Source: Musa acuminata AAA Group
Taxonomy: Eukaryota > Streptophyta > Magnoliopsida > Zingiberales > Musaceae
Assembly: GCF_036884655.1 (NCBI RefSeq)
Contig: NC_088331.1
Span: 11,910,001 to 11,974,000 of the forward strand
Direction of reading: 5' to 3'
DNA length: 64,000 nucleotides
The position numbers and the translations under genes were made by a program. The notes under the pieces were generated by a model. The model searched no databases. It was given only the letters and a program-made list of their open reading frames with translations, and had not been told where the DNA came from. Shown one piece after another: positions 47,580-59,423 of this stretch. Numbering within the stretch: position 1 is the first letter of the stretch; every line of letters begins with the position of its first letter.

Positions 47580-50500
47580 ACATACCATCACAAGCTAGGA
47601 GCAAGAGATGGTACCTTGATAGTGGATGCTCAAGGCATATGACCGGAGATCCATCTCAATTCTCTAAGCTCACTAGCATAGACAAAGGCTATGTCACCTT
47701 CGGAGACAACAACAAGGGTAAAATTATTGGGAAAAGATCCATAGGTAACAAATACAACTTCTTTATTGAAAATATTTTGTTAGTTAATGGTTTAAAACAT
47801 AACCTCTTGAGCATTAGTCAACTGTGTGATAAAGGATATATTGTCAAATTCGAATCTAATGCTTGTATCATTGAAAAACCACACAAAAACATATCTATGA
47901 TTGCATTAAAACAAAATAACGTATACACCATTGACATCAATGATCTTTGTAATGAAATGTGTTTCTTGGTTTTGAATGACGATGCTTGGCTTTGACATAG
48001 AAGATTAGGTCATGCTAGCATGAATCTAATCACCCAAATTTCATCCAAAGAACTTATAAGAGGAATTCCTCATATCATATTCATCAAAGATAATGTATGT
48101 AATGCTTGTCAATTAGGAAAACAAATAAAGTGTAGCTTCAAATCTATGAATCAAATAAGCACCTCTAGACCTTTGCAATTGATCCATATGGACTTATTCG
48201 GACCAATCTCTACATCAAGCCTAGGAAGTAGCAAATACGTTTTTGTTATTGTAGATGATTATAGTAGATACACATGGACTTATTTCTTGAAACACAAAAG
48301 TAAATGCTTTAGATATTTCACCAAGTTTTGTAAACTTGTTCAAAATGAAAATGGTTCTATGATTTCATCAATTCGAAGTGATCATAGTGGTGAATTTCAA
48401 AACTGTGATTTCCAAGAATTTTATGAATCTAATGAATATAACCACAACTTCTCTAATCCAAGAAATCCTCAACAAAATGGAGTAGTAGAAAGAAAGAATA
48501 GAAATTTATAAGAAATGACAAGAACCATGTTGAATGAACATAGTCTACCCAAATATTTTTGGGCCGAAGCCGTAAACATGGCATGCTATGTTATGAATAG
48601 AATTCTAGCAAGACCCATACTCACCAAAACCCCTTATGAGTTGTGGAACAATAAAAAACCCAATGTTTCATATTTTAAAGTTTTTGGGTGCAAGTGTTTT
48701 ATATTGAATGAAAAAGATGCCTTAGGAAAATTTGATGCTAAATCCGATGAAGGAATTTTTCTTGGTTATTCTTTGATTTCTAAAGCATTTCGTATCTTCA
48801 ATAAAAGAACTTTAATTATAAAAGAATACATTCATGTTGTTTTCAATGAGATTTTCGAAATCAAGAAAAAATGATTTTGATGATGATGTTAATTTCGATT
48901 CCTTGAATTTAAATGAAACCCCTTCTCCAACTAGCAACTTGGATGCATCCACTTCCGAAACATCCTTACCCAAGGATTAGAAGTATGTAGATGCTCATCC
49001 TAATGAGGTAATCATAGGAGACACATCTAAGGGGGTTCAAACATATTCTTCTCTTAAAAATTTTTGTGCAAACGCCGCTTTTCTCTCCCAAATTGAACCT
49101 AAATGTATTGACGAAGCCATGAAAGATGATTCATGGATTATTGCAATGTAAGATGAGTTAAATCAATTTGAGAGAAATGAGGTGTGAAAGCTTGTTCCTA
49201 GGCCAAATGACCATTTAGTTATTGGTACTAAATGGGTCTTTAGAAACAAGCAAGATGAATCTGGTACGTGGTTAGAAACAAGGCTAGATTAGTAGCCAAA
49301 GGTTTCAACTAAGAAGAATGTATTGATTATGAAGAAACCTTCACTCTTGTGGCTCAATTCGAAGCTATAAGGATGCTCCTTACCTATGCTAATAGTAATA
49401 ATTTTAAGTTATTTCAAATGGATGTTAAAAGCACTTTTCTTAATGGCTTTATTTCTGAAGAATTTTTTGTTGAACAATCTCCCGAATTTAAAAATAATAG
49501 TCTCCCTAATCATGTGTTTAAATTAACTAAAGCTCTTTATGGTTTAAAACAAGCCCCAAGGGCTTGGTATAAGAGACTTAGCTCTTTTCTTATTGAAACA
49601 AATTTCTCTAAAGGCAAGGTCGATACTACATTGTCTATCAAAAAATTTAAAAATAATTTTCTCATTATTCATATTTATGTTGATGATATTATCTTCGGTT
49701 CTATGAACGAATCTCTTTGTGAATCTTTTGCTAAAACTATGAGCCTTGAATTTGAAATGAGTTTGATGAGAGAATTAACCTTCTTTTTAGGCTTATAAAT
49801 TAAGCAACTAAGCAATGACATCTTTATTAGTCAAACTAAATATGTTTTAGATTTGCTAAAAAGATTTAATATAGATAGCTTAAAAGCTATCATCACTCCT
49901 TTGAGCACCTCCACTAAGTTAAAAATTGATGAAAGTGGAGAAAGTTTTGATCAAAAAACTTATAGGGGTTTGATAGGAAGTTTACTTTAACTCACTACAA
50001 CTAAACCAGATATCATGTTCAATATAGGACTTTGTGCTAGGTTTCGATCGAATCCTAATATATCTCATCTCAAAGTAGTTAAAAGAATACTTAGATATTT
50101 TAAAGGTACCATAAATCTAGGATTATGGTATCCAAAATCCGAGAATTTTGAGCTGATTGCTTATGCTAATGTAGATTTTGTTGGGTGTAGACTAGATATA
50201 AAAAGCACATCAGGAACATATCAATTTTTAGGACATGCCTTTGTTTCCTAGTCATCTAAGAAACAAAACTCGGTTGCTCTATCAACAACCGAAGCTGAGT
50301 ATATTGCAACTAGTGCATGCTGTGCACAAGTTGTGTGGATGGAAAATACCTTAGAAGATTATAAAGTTCATCTTAAAAATATTCCCATTAAATATGATAA
50401 TACAAGTGTAATGTGCTTAATAAAGAATCTCATTCAACACTCAAGAACAAAACATATTGATATTACACATCACTTTATATGAGATCATGTCACTAATCAT

Positions 50501-50590
50501 GATATAATTATGGAGTTCATTGACACTAAACATCAATTAGCTGATTTTTTACAAAGCCTTTAAGTGAAGAACAATTTGATTTCATTAGAA
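47580..50590 (+). pseudogene. pol: S5 pol, decayed: protease, integrase, RT, RNase H
   Basis: Protease: WYLDSGCSRHMTGD with D-S-G (about 47610-47650). Integrase: zinc-finger part HRRLGH, then CNACQLGK; HMDLFGP and SIRSDHSGEF give the two Asp, and NGVVERKNR the Glu (48020-48511). RT: ALYGLKQAPRAW and YVDDIIFG (49349-49798). RNase H: KKQNSVALSTTEAEYIATSACCAQ, then TKHID (50251-50470). The RNase H and integrase wording is of SIRE type. Stops (for example 47994, 48509 and 50250) and frameshifts break every domain. It may have been the source of enzymes for gag-only relatives before decay. Confidence 0.88.
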
Positions 50591-52101
50591 GAGAATTAGA
50601 AATGTTGATTTGTCCGAATGCATGAACTTATTAAATTGGTTTTTTGGACTTTCTTGATTCTATGATCAATCACTTAGAAACTCAATGCTAAAAATCATAT
50701 GTTACATGATTACATGCTTTAATAACATGTTAGAAATTGTATGTCTTGATGCAAAAATTTCCATGATGATAAGCATATTTTACCTTCATGATTGTGTTTG
50801 AAAAACTATGGCAAAACTTTGTCCGAATGCATGAATTTGTTAAATTTTATTTTCGGACTTTCTTGATCCTAATAATACATGATTTAGTATTTCTTTTCCG
50901 GACTTAATGTAGCTTTCATGAGCCTATGTTATATCAAGTTTATTTTATATCAATGATCCATGATTTTTGACATATGGAATTGATTAACAAATGCATCTCT
51001 CATGAATTTACCTTGTGAAAAATAATTTTTAATCGAGAAATGGATTTGATGAAATGATATGAATTTCTTCTTGATAAAGGAAGATTTATTTTTGAGATGA
51101 ACACTTACAAGGATTTAATTCACATGCATATCTTGATCCTTATAAAAATGAAGTATGATTTAATCTCTTATTGTTTTTTAACTTCATTCATGATAGTTCA
51201 CAATGACTTTCCTCCTTGATGCAAAACGTCAATAACAAAAAGGGGAAGAAGTAACGAAAGCTATCTCCATGTCATATTTGCTTAGAAAATTTGTATGTAC
51301 GGTATGTTATCACTTATTATTGAAAAATGATATGAATCTTTCTATGACATGAATCTTTACCACACTTATTACTATGTTTGAAATACGCTTGAATCATTCT
51401 CCTTTTTGTTGATAATAAAGGGGGAGAAATATGTGGTAAATTAATGATAGAATATGTGATAAATTGATGATAGAATTGCTATGATTACCATATTTGCATT
51501 ATGTTAAGATATCAAAAGCTTACATCGTAATTTTACAAATTGATATCTTGCCATATGATGAATTGCTATGATAGAATGAATTGCTATACATAGAGCTTAT
51601 ATTTGAAATATTTGCATTATGAGCTTGCATCGTAATTTTACAATGTTGATATCTTACCATATGATAAATTGCTATGATTGCCATATTTGTATTGTGTTAT
51701 CTCAAGAGATTATATCGCAATGTTACAAATTGATATCTTGCCATATAATGAATTGTTATGATTGCCATATTTGCATTGTGTTAAGATATCAAGAGCTTAC
51801 ATCGCAATGTTACAAATTGATATCTTACCATATGATGAATTGCTATGATTGCTATCTTTCATATTTAAAAATGAGACTTGAAAATGGATGTCAAGCCTTG
51901 ATATCATTTTTAGAAAGATATATCATGATAGGAATCATGATGGGGTATTGATAAGTTTAAAAGAACTTAACTTATCAATATGTCTCTTGAATTCAAAGGC
52001 TTTGAATTCAAGAATAACTTATCTCAAGTATGGCATATAGATAGGGGAAGTTAAGGTTAACTCCATCATCAATTGATTGTCATCATCAAAAAGGGGGAGA
52101 T
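50591..52101 (+). other. S5 3' internal region with tandem repeat and PPT motifs
   Basis: No gene is supported. An 87-bp tandem repeat (about 3.5 copies, 51475-51860) is built from GATATCTTACCATATGATGA and GCTTACATCGCAATG blocks. GATAATAAAGGGGGAG lies at 51411-51426 and the polypurine tract at 52088-52101. Confidence 0.75.
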
Positions 52102-52208
52102 TGTTGAATCTCGAATTTTGATTATGAAGTCAATTGTCATTTATTTATCTAATCTATATGTTGAGATAAGTGTGCAGGATTAATTACGATGGTAGTAAGA
52201 CATGTAGC
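52102..52208 (+). repeat. S5 3' LTR, left part
   Basis: It begins TGTTGAATCTCG and runs to GTAGC (52204-52208), the target of A3. Confidence 0.92.
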
Positions 52209-53701
52209 TGTTGGGAAATCATAGGGGGCGACATCATATGCGCAGCGGAAGAACAAGAAAACAAAAATCCCCGATTCCCAAAAAGATGTTCATCGTCGTG
52301 CGAAGATTGGTGCGCAAAATCCGCAAAAAACATAAAACTGCGTATAGAGATTGTGTTACCTAGGGAGATCGTATATCCCTGTTTCCTTGCAGATCCTTAG
52401 GAGAGGGTGAAGGAGGTCAAGCGTCCTCCTCTCTAGCGGTGATCCACACAGCAGGGTTGCGACGACGCTCCTCAAAACTCCAGGCCTACTCTGAGGGGGA
52501 GAGGGAGAGGAGAATAGGAAGGGCAAGCAAAGACTCTAGCCTATGAGGCTGTGAATCCCTCCTATTTATAGAGATCCCGTGTCAAACCCTAATAGGTCCT
52601 TCCCTAGTGGGTATTGGATCTGCATCCAATAAGACAAGGGCTCCGTCGGATATCTCATATCCGAACCTCTACTCATCGCAATGCCTACCATATGTGTGTG
52701 ACCCTCTAGGCCCAATATCGAGCTGGCCGTGAGTCATACCTGTCAGAACTCCTTCTGACTGAGTGAATTATTATCTCTGTAATAATTCACTCGACTCATC
52801 GACTACGGAAGTACTAGGCCACTACGCCGTAGTCCCCAGACGATACAGGGGAATCCAATCCATTGGACCTGTCTGTCCTCAGTTACCATGTAACTATAGT
52901 CCCTCATCCATCTAATATCCCAGAGACCGTATATCGAGCATGGTGCTGTCAGACCCATACAGTTTCTACTCGAGTCTCGCTCTAATCGGATTCTCCCGGA
53001 GAACTCTTTCTCTCTCAACCCGAATGACCCTGGCCAGGGATTTGTCTGAGCAAGAACACATGGGATATTCCTCTCATTATGTCGAGAGTGGATGATCCTC
53101 TATTGACACTCAATAGCCCTCGTAAGGTCGACTACCACTCCCAATGACCAGCTGTACTAGATCTGGGGACAGCCAAACCTATAAGTCTGGTATCAAAGAG
53201 TGGAGCACTCATACAGGACATCCTTGGTGTCTCAAGTCTAAGGACTAGATACACCACTAGGACTACGGAATCGCTGTCTGACAATAAGGCATCATCAACC
53301 ATCCAGCATTCCGTAAGCGGATCAATCAGTGAACTCATTCTCCAATGAGCACCTGTACTGTATCCCTAGTGTCCCTACACGAGCAGCTATGAGACCAGCT
53401 GCATCCATCATATGGACGGGTATACAGCACACCAGTCTATCCGGTTATCACGATGTCCCTCTCGAGTAACCTATGACCGGGATTATTTAGGATATGTGTT
53501 TAAAGGTGAATCGATCTCATTATCGTGATCTCATCACGATCCGATTCCCATTGCACAAATCCAAGGACATCACAATATATATGCATTTATGCAATAGTTA
53601 TAAAGTGATATATGCCAAAATATAATAAGCAAAAAGATTCTGTATCAAGTCACACGTGCCATCACTCACGTGATTGGCTTGCTGGGCACCTATGACTAGC
53701 A
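52209..53701 (-). repeat. A3 3' LTR
   Basis: 1493 bp, TGTTGGGAAATC to ATGACTAGCA in plus orientation. The polypurine-tract complement ATCTCCCACTTGACC follows at 53702-53716. Confidence 0.96.
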
Positions 53702-53809
53702 ATCTCCCACTTGACCTAAAGCCAATCACTTATGTGTCTGATCCCCATCAGACTCCTGTGACGCTCATAGACAATCTGAGACAACGGCTTTGTCAGTGGA
53801 TCTGCAATG

Positions 53810-56773
53810 TTATCTTCGGATGGAACTCTTTCCACTACTACATCTCCTCGGGTTACGATCTCTCTTATAAGCTGGAACCTCCTCAGAACACTTCTGATGA
53901 GACCCGGGTTCCCTTATTTGAGTAATCACCCCATAGTTGTCGCAATATAGGGAGATCGGCTCCTCACTATCCGGCACGACTCCCAAATCTGTGATGAACT
54001 TCTTCAACCAGACTCCCTCCTTTGCTGCATCTGATGCAGCAATGTACTCCGCCTCTGTGGTCGAGTCAGCAGTGGTATCTTGCTTGGAACTCTTCCAGCA
54101 CACTGCTCCTCCATTCAAGGTGTACACATACCCTGAATTCGACTTGCTATCATCGACATCAGACTGAAAACTTGAGTCAGTGTAGCCTTCAACCTTAAGG
54201 CTATTACCTCCATATACTAGTAAAAGATCCTTAGTCCTTCTCAAGTACTTAAGGATACACTTTACTGCTTTCCAGTGCTCCAAGCCTGGATCCGCCTGAT
54301 ACCTGCTCGTGACACTCAAAGCATGCGCTATATCAGGCCTAGTACATAGCATGGCATACATGATAGACCCTATTGCTGAGGCATAAGGTATCATATCCAT
54401 GTTCGCCCTTTCTTCTGGAGTCTTTGGGGACATACTCGTAGAAAGCGATATCCCATGTCTCATCGGTATGAGACCTCTCTTGGAATTTTCCATGCCAAAC
54501 CTTTTGACAATAGTTTCTATGTACCTGGACTGGGACAAGCCAAGCATTCTTTTGGATCTATCTCTATAGATTCTAATCCCCAAGATATAAGATGCTTCTC
54601 CTAAGTCCTTCATGGAGAAGTGTCTAGATAACCAAGCCTTTACTGTGGATAGCATTCCTATGTCATTCCCAATGATGAGGATGTCATCCACATATAACAC
54701 CAAAAAGCTAATAGCGCTCCCACTTACCTTTCTGTATACACAAGGCTCATCTTCGTTCTTAACGAAGTCATAAGATCTGATTGCCTCATCAAATCTTATG
54801 TTCCAACTTCGGGAAGCTTGCTTTAGTCCATAAATGGATCTAAGCAACCTACACACCTTATCTGGGCAGTTTTTGGACACGAATCCCTCAGGTTGCATCA
54901 TATACACCTCCTCCTCCAGGTTCCCGTTGAGGAATGCGATTTTCACATCCATCTGCCAGATCTCATAATCATAGTGTGCTGCAATAGCCAATAGAATTCT
55001 GATGGATTTTAGCATTGTTACGGGTGAGAAAGTTTCGTCGTAGTCAACACCTTGCCTTTGACGATACCCCTTAGCCACTAGCCTTGCTTTATAGGTCTCT
55101 ACCTTTCCATCTACTCCGATCTTTTTCTTAAAGATCCACTTGCAACCGATGGGTACAATACCTTCGGGTGCATCAACTAGGTTCCAAACTTTATTGGAGT
55201 ACATAGAATCCATCTCAGAATTCATGGCTTCTTTCCACTTCCCGGAGTCTATACTCATAATAGCCTCCTCGTAGGTCTGAGGATCAATATCCTCTACATC
55301 CTCTGCTCTAATATGTCCCACATATCTCTCAGGAGGATGGGATACTCTATCAGACCTGCGTAAAGTTGATACTTGTGTATTAGGTACCTGAACAGACTCG
55401 AGCTGTAGAGTGGTGCTTGAGCTTGGTTCTCCAACCTCGCTCAATTCTATCATTCTCCCACTGTCTCCGTCAAGAATGTGTTCCTTCTCAAGGAACACTG
55501 CTCTCTTAGCTACAAAGACCTTTTGGTCCTCGAGATGATAGAAGTAATACCCACAAGTTTCCTTGGGGTATCCCACAAATTTACATCGCCTTGTCCTTGA
55601 TTCTAACTTATCGGGGTTATGTCTTTTAACATGGGCAGAGCAGCCCCAAATCTTAACAACCTTAAGATCAGGCTTCTTCCCTTTCCATATCTCATATGGT
55701 GTAGACACTACCGACTTAGTTGGAACTCTGTTCAGAAGGTAAGCTGCGGTTTCTAGGGCATATCCCCAGAATGAGATGGGTAGGTCAGCGAAACTCATCA
55801 TGGACCGTACCATATCTAATAATGTACGATTTCTCCTTTCAGAGACACCATTGAGCTGAGGTGTATAAGGAGGTGTCCATTGGGATAATATCCCATGGTC
55901 CTTGAGGAAGTGAGTAAACTCTGTACTTAAGTACTCACCTCCTCGATCTGATCGAAGAGTTTTGATACTCTTTCCAGTCTGGTTCTCCACCTCATTCTTA
56001 TACTCTCTGAATTTCTCAAAGGCCTCGGACTTGTACTTCATTAAGTACACATATCCATACCTTGAGAAATCATCAGTAAATGTAATGAAGTAGGAGTAAC
56101 CTCCAATGGCATGAGTTGACATGGGTCCACATACATCACTATGTATGAGTTCCAACAACTCAGTGGCTCTCTCTCCAGTTCCACTAAATGGAGAGTTGGT
56201 CAGTTTTCCACGAATGCAAGGCTCACAAGTTGCATATGACACATAGTCGAATGGATCTAGATATCCATCATTTAGCAACTTTTGAATCCTTCTTTCATGG
56301 ATGTGACCTAGCCTACTATGCCACAGGTATGCACTGTTCAACTCATCTCGTTTCCTTTTGGACACATTTATATTTATGATATGTGGAGTGGTGTCTAACA
56401 TAAATAAACCATTATGCAATGTTCCTTTCGTGATGATCTTATCATCTAATAATATCGAACAACCATTGTTCTCAAAAACAAATTTATATCCACTAACTGT
56501 TAAACATGAAATGGAGATAATGTTTTTGATAATAGAAGGAACAAAATAACATGCATCTAATGCAATAAAAGCTCCACTAGGCAGATGTAGGGCGACCTCG
56601 CCAACAGCTAATACAGCAACTTTTGCTCCATTACCCATCTTGAGGTCCATCTCGCCTCTCTCTAGTCTCCTAGGCCTTGCCAGAACTTGCAACGAATTGC
56701 ATATATGATAAGCACTACCGGTATCTAATACCCATGTGTTATCATAAGAGTCTGACAAATGGAGACTGATCAT
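53810..56773 (-). CDS. pol: A3 pol: protease, integrase, reverse transcriptase, RNase H (C-terminus truncated by frameshift)
   Basis: A 987-codon open frame. Protease D-T-G at residues 17-19. Pre-integrase HHCC zinc finger: H152, H157, C183, C186. Integrase catalytic triad D213, D276, E312 with exactly 35 residues between the last two (DD35E). RT with YVDD at 694-697. RNase H with D866 (TDSSFQSD), E907/E909 (TEAEY) and D945 (LYCDN). After GSHQK (961) an 8-bp deletion relative to A2 shifts the frame, so the last 26 residues are unrelated and the HLIRE to DPLTKPL end is lost. A1 has the same deletion. The frame is shared with gag across one stop, so the ATG at 56773 is only the first Met after the break. 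The product would be a polyprotein acting in the cytoplasmic particle and nucleus. Confidence 0.92.
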   Translation of the reverse strand: MISLHLSDSYDNTWVLDTGSAYHICNSLQVLARPRRLERGEMDLKMGNGAKVAVLAVGEVALHLPSGAFIALDACYFVPSIIKNIISISCLTVSGYKFVFENNGCSILLDDKIITKGTLHNGLFMLDTTPHIININVSKRKRDELNSAYLWHSRLGHIHERRIQKLLNDGYLDPFDYVSYATCEPCIRGKLTNSPFSGTGERATELLELIHSDVCGPMSTHAIGGYSYFITFTDDFSRYGYVYLMKYKSEAFEKFREYKNEVENQTGKSIKTLRSDRGGEYLSTEFTHFLKDHGILSQWTPPYTPQLNGVSERRNRTLLDMVRSMMSFADLPISFWGYALETAAYLLNRVPTKSVVSTPYEIWKGKKPDLKVVKIWGCSAHVKRHNPDKLESRTRRCKFVGYPKETCGYYFYHLEDQKVFVAKRAVFLEKEHILDGDSGRMIELSEVGEPSSSTTLQLESVQVPNTQVSTLRRSDRVSHPPERYVGHIRAEDVEDIDPQTYEEAIMSIDSGKWKEAMNSEMDSMYSNKVWNLVDAPEGIVPIGCKWIFKKKIGVDGKVETYKARLVAKGYRQRQGVDYDETFSPVTMLKSIRILLAIAAHYDYEIWQMDVKIAFLNGNLEEEVYMMQPEGFVSKNCPDKVCRLLRSIYGLKQASRSWNIRFDEAIRSYDFVKNEDEPCVYRKVSGSAISFLVLYVDDILIIGNDIGMLSTVKAWLSRHFSMKDLGEASYILGIRIYRDRSKRMLGLSQSRYIETIVKRFGMENSKRGLIPMRHGISLSTSMSPKTPEERANMDMIPYASAIGSIMYAMLCTRPDIAHALSVTSRYQADPGLEHWKAVKCILKYLRRTKDLLLVYGGNSLKVEGYTDSSFQSDVDDSKSNSGYVYTLNGGAVCWKSSKQDTTADSTTEAEYIAASDAAKEGVWLKKFITDLGVVPDSEEPISLYCDNYGVITQIREPGSHQKCSEEVPAYKRDRNPRRCSSGKSSIRR

Positions 56774-56803
56774 AAATGTACCTGAAGCTTCATCAAGCTT
56801 TTG

Positions 56804-57592
56804 TTACGACCTTTCTGCAAGGTACTCTTTGCAGTTTCTCTTCCAGTGCCCATCTTTACCACAGTGGAAGCACTGGCCTTTGTCCTTTGTTGGGTCTTTC
56901 TTAGCAACCTTTGCTTTACCTTGTTTGCCCTTGCCCTTTCCCTTCTTAAGGGACCTTTCTGCTTTCCTTTTCTTTCTGGTCTCACCAGTGTAGAGAACTG
57001 GCTTCTCTTTCTTAATAGTACTCTCTGCCTCCCTCAACATATTGAGGAGCTCTGGGAGAGTCACCTCAAGCTTGTTCATATTAAAATTCATTATGAACTG
57101 TGAAAAGGAATCTGGTAGGGACTGAAGCACAATGTCCACACACAAGTTATCCTCTAGGACCATTCCTAGACCTGTGAGTTTCTCAATCCACTCAATCATC
57201 TTTAGGACATGGTTCTGAACCGGTGTCCCCTCAGTCATCCTAGCGCGGAAAAGGCTCTTGGATATCTCATATCGTTGAGTCCTTCCCTGTTCCTCAAACA
57301 ATTTACGGACATGTAGGAGAATGGATCTGGCATCCATCTTTTCATGTTGTCTCTGTAACTCTGGAGTCATAGAGCCCAACATATAGCACTGAGCAAGAGT
57401 GGAGTCATCAATGTACTTCACGTAGCGAGCGATCTCATCCTCGCTTGCCCCTTCTTCGGGCGTAGGCATCACTGTATCAAGGACGTACACGATTTTCTCC
57501 GCTGTGAGAACAATTCTCAAGTTACGGAGCCAATCCGTATAATTTGGACCAGTGAGGCGGTTGACATCAAGTATGCCACGTAAGGGATTTGA
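56804..57592 (-). pseudogene. gag: A3 gag: start codon deleted, in-frame stop at the gag-pol joint
   Basis: Homology runs from S-N-P-L-R-G at 57592 to ERS and a TAA at 56804-56806. About 39 bp present in A2 (23069-23110), including the ATG, are missing between GAA repeats, and no in-frame ATG follows nearby. The core ([33 protein letters not shown]) and the knuckle [14 protein letters not shown] are intact. The stop stands where A2 has Lys, and pol resumes in the same frame, so the ancestral element had one continuous gag-pol ORF. Confidence 0.88.
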
Positions 57593-59410
57593 ATAACATG
57601 CAGATTTTGCAAGAAATAAACTATCAAGATATGGACTTCTATCTTAATATGCTCCCACTATTTTACTAACGAGTCACGCGACACCCTCAGCACGTGAAAC
57701 GGAAGTCTCCGGCAGACTTCTAGTGGGGATCAGGATCCAATCAGCGTCTTAGTGTAACCTCGAGGGACTCGACCAATCACACTAAGCCTAAAAGATAGAC
57801 AACTCTTGCCGATCACAACTCCTTGTGATTCCCGTCCTGTTCGGCCTCCGAATCACCATGGCCTCGAGGGACTCGACCAACCATGATGCTCGGTTAAGTC
57901 AACACCTTCGTTACAAGATGAGTCTGATTTGATGATATACCCTCGAGGGACTCGACCAAGCATATCATGCCCTCAGGTCACCGGTGACATCTCTATGTCG
58001 TAAGCAAGATAGCGAATCGCGATATAGGTGAGTCTCGAGGGACTCGACCAACTCAACCTACACCGGGATTCGGTTCCTACTCATAACGATGGAAGGCCAC
58101 GTGGGTCAATCTAATTGCCTCACGTTTACCGACTTAATATTATCGAGAGATGTTTCTATGATTTGGTCTCCTAATATGACATGTCACACATATGCATATT
58201 TAATATATATCTACATCGCATGCAAATATATATACATATCTAGTATGTGTATAAGCAATCACACCAGATGATCATGGACCACAACCTAATATGATTAGGC
58301 CCGAGCCAGTAGGCCTAATCACTCACATCAAGATCTATGTGTGCAACGGTGCATCTCCATGCCTTGTGATCGTCCATCTCGTCCTCGTCGGTTCCGTCGA
58401 CATCTTGATGCATCTCCATGCATCACGATCGTCCGTCTCGTGGGTCCCGCTATGGCATCCACGCTCCCGCTGCGCCTCCTCATGTGATTACAACTTAATC
58501 ATAGGCACGCAGGCCCGACAATAAACGAGAAATATAATGGAGGTTCGCAGACCTCAATAATAATAATCACAAGTACACACATCACACGGTCCATGATCAT
58601 CCGTCCACACATCATACATCACATGTATAAATAATCATCATCATGTAGGACTACTAGATAATAATAAAAATAATAATCAACTAAACCTTTTAATTAATTA
58701 ATATTTTTCTGAAATCAGGGACATGTAGGGAATTTCTCAATTCCTAAGGGTATTTTCATAATTTGGACAAAAGACAGAAACTGGAATTTCTCAAATTCCG
58801 AGGGGCAAAACTGTCTTTTTCCCAGAAAACCCTAATGCCCTTTCCCCTTTTCGCTGCTGCCGCCGCCGCCACCCTGCCGGCGGCGGCCTGTGCGGCGAGG
58901 GGCGGGGCGCTGCCCTCGCCTGCGGGCGGCACGCCCGCTGGCCCCCGCGGGCGTCGCCGCCTCCGCGGGCAGTCCTGCCGGCGAGGCAGTGCCCGCAGGC
59001 GGTGCTGCCTCGCTGGCGGCCGCCCCTGCGGGGTTTTTGCCCGTGGGAGCAGCGGCCACAGGCGCCGCTGCCCTGCGGTGCCTCAGCCCGCGCTGCTGCC
59101 CCGCGGCGCCTCTACCCGCGGACTCAGCGGCCGCAGGCGCCTCTACCCGCGGGCTGCCAGCCCCGCCGGCAGCAAGCCTGCTGCAAGCAGGCCGCCGGCC
59201 GGCTGCTGCAGACACAGCGCTTGCGCATGCGCCGGCGCTGTGCTGCCTGGCTGCGACTGCGGCTGCCGCTGCAGGTGGCTGCAGGCATGCAGATCGAGGG
59301 CAGCAACTGTTGCTGCCCTTCCTCGCTTTTGCGTCAACGATTTTGACGTCAAAATTCTTCCTAAACACAATACACGCAGTTCAAAACCAATCATTCGCAC
59401 GAACAACCTG
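57593..59410 (-). other. A3 leader (5' UTR): hairpin cluster 57748-58320, GC-rich part 58850-59290, palindrome 59298-59318
   Basis: Same layout as A1 and A2. The four TCGAGTCCCTCGA hairpins lie at 57748-57786, about 57865-57895, 57940-57968 and 58029-58055 (plus coordinates, reverse order), and the GATTAGGCC/GGCCTAATC hairpin at 58293-58320. The GC-rich part reads as Ala/Arg-rich ORFs in up to five overlapping frames; none is conserved, and I do not treat them as genes. Confidence 0.82.
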
Positions 59411-59423
59411 GCTCTGATACCAC

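Noticed and set aside
50591..52101. A possible env-like gene after pol in S5, as in some Sireviruses
   Set aside because: No open frame, signal peptide or membrane segment is visible; the region is AT-rich repeats and PPT motifs.
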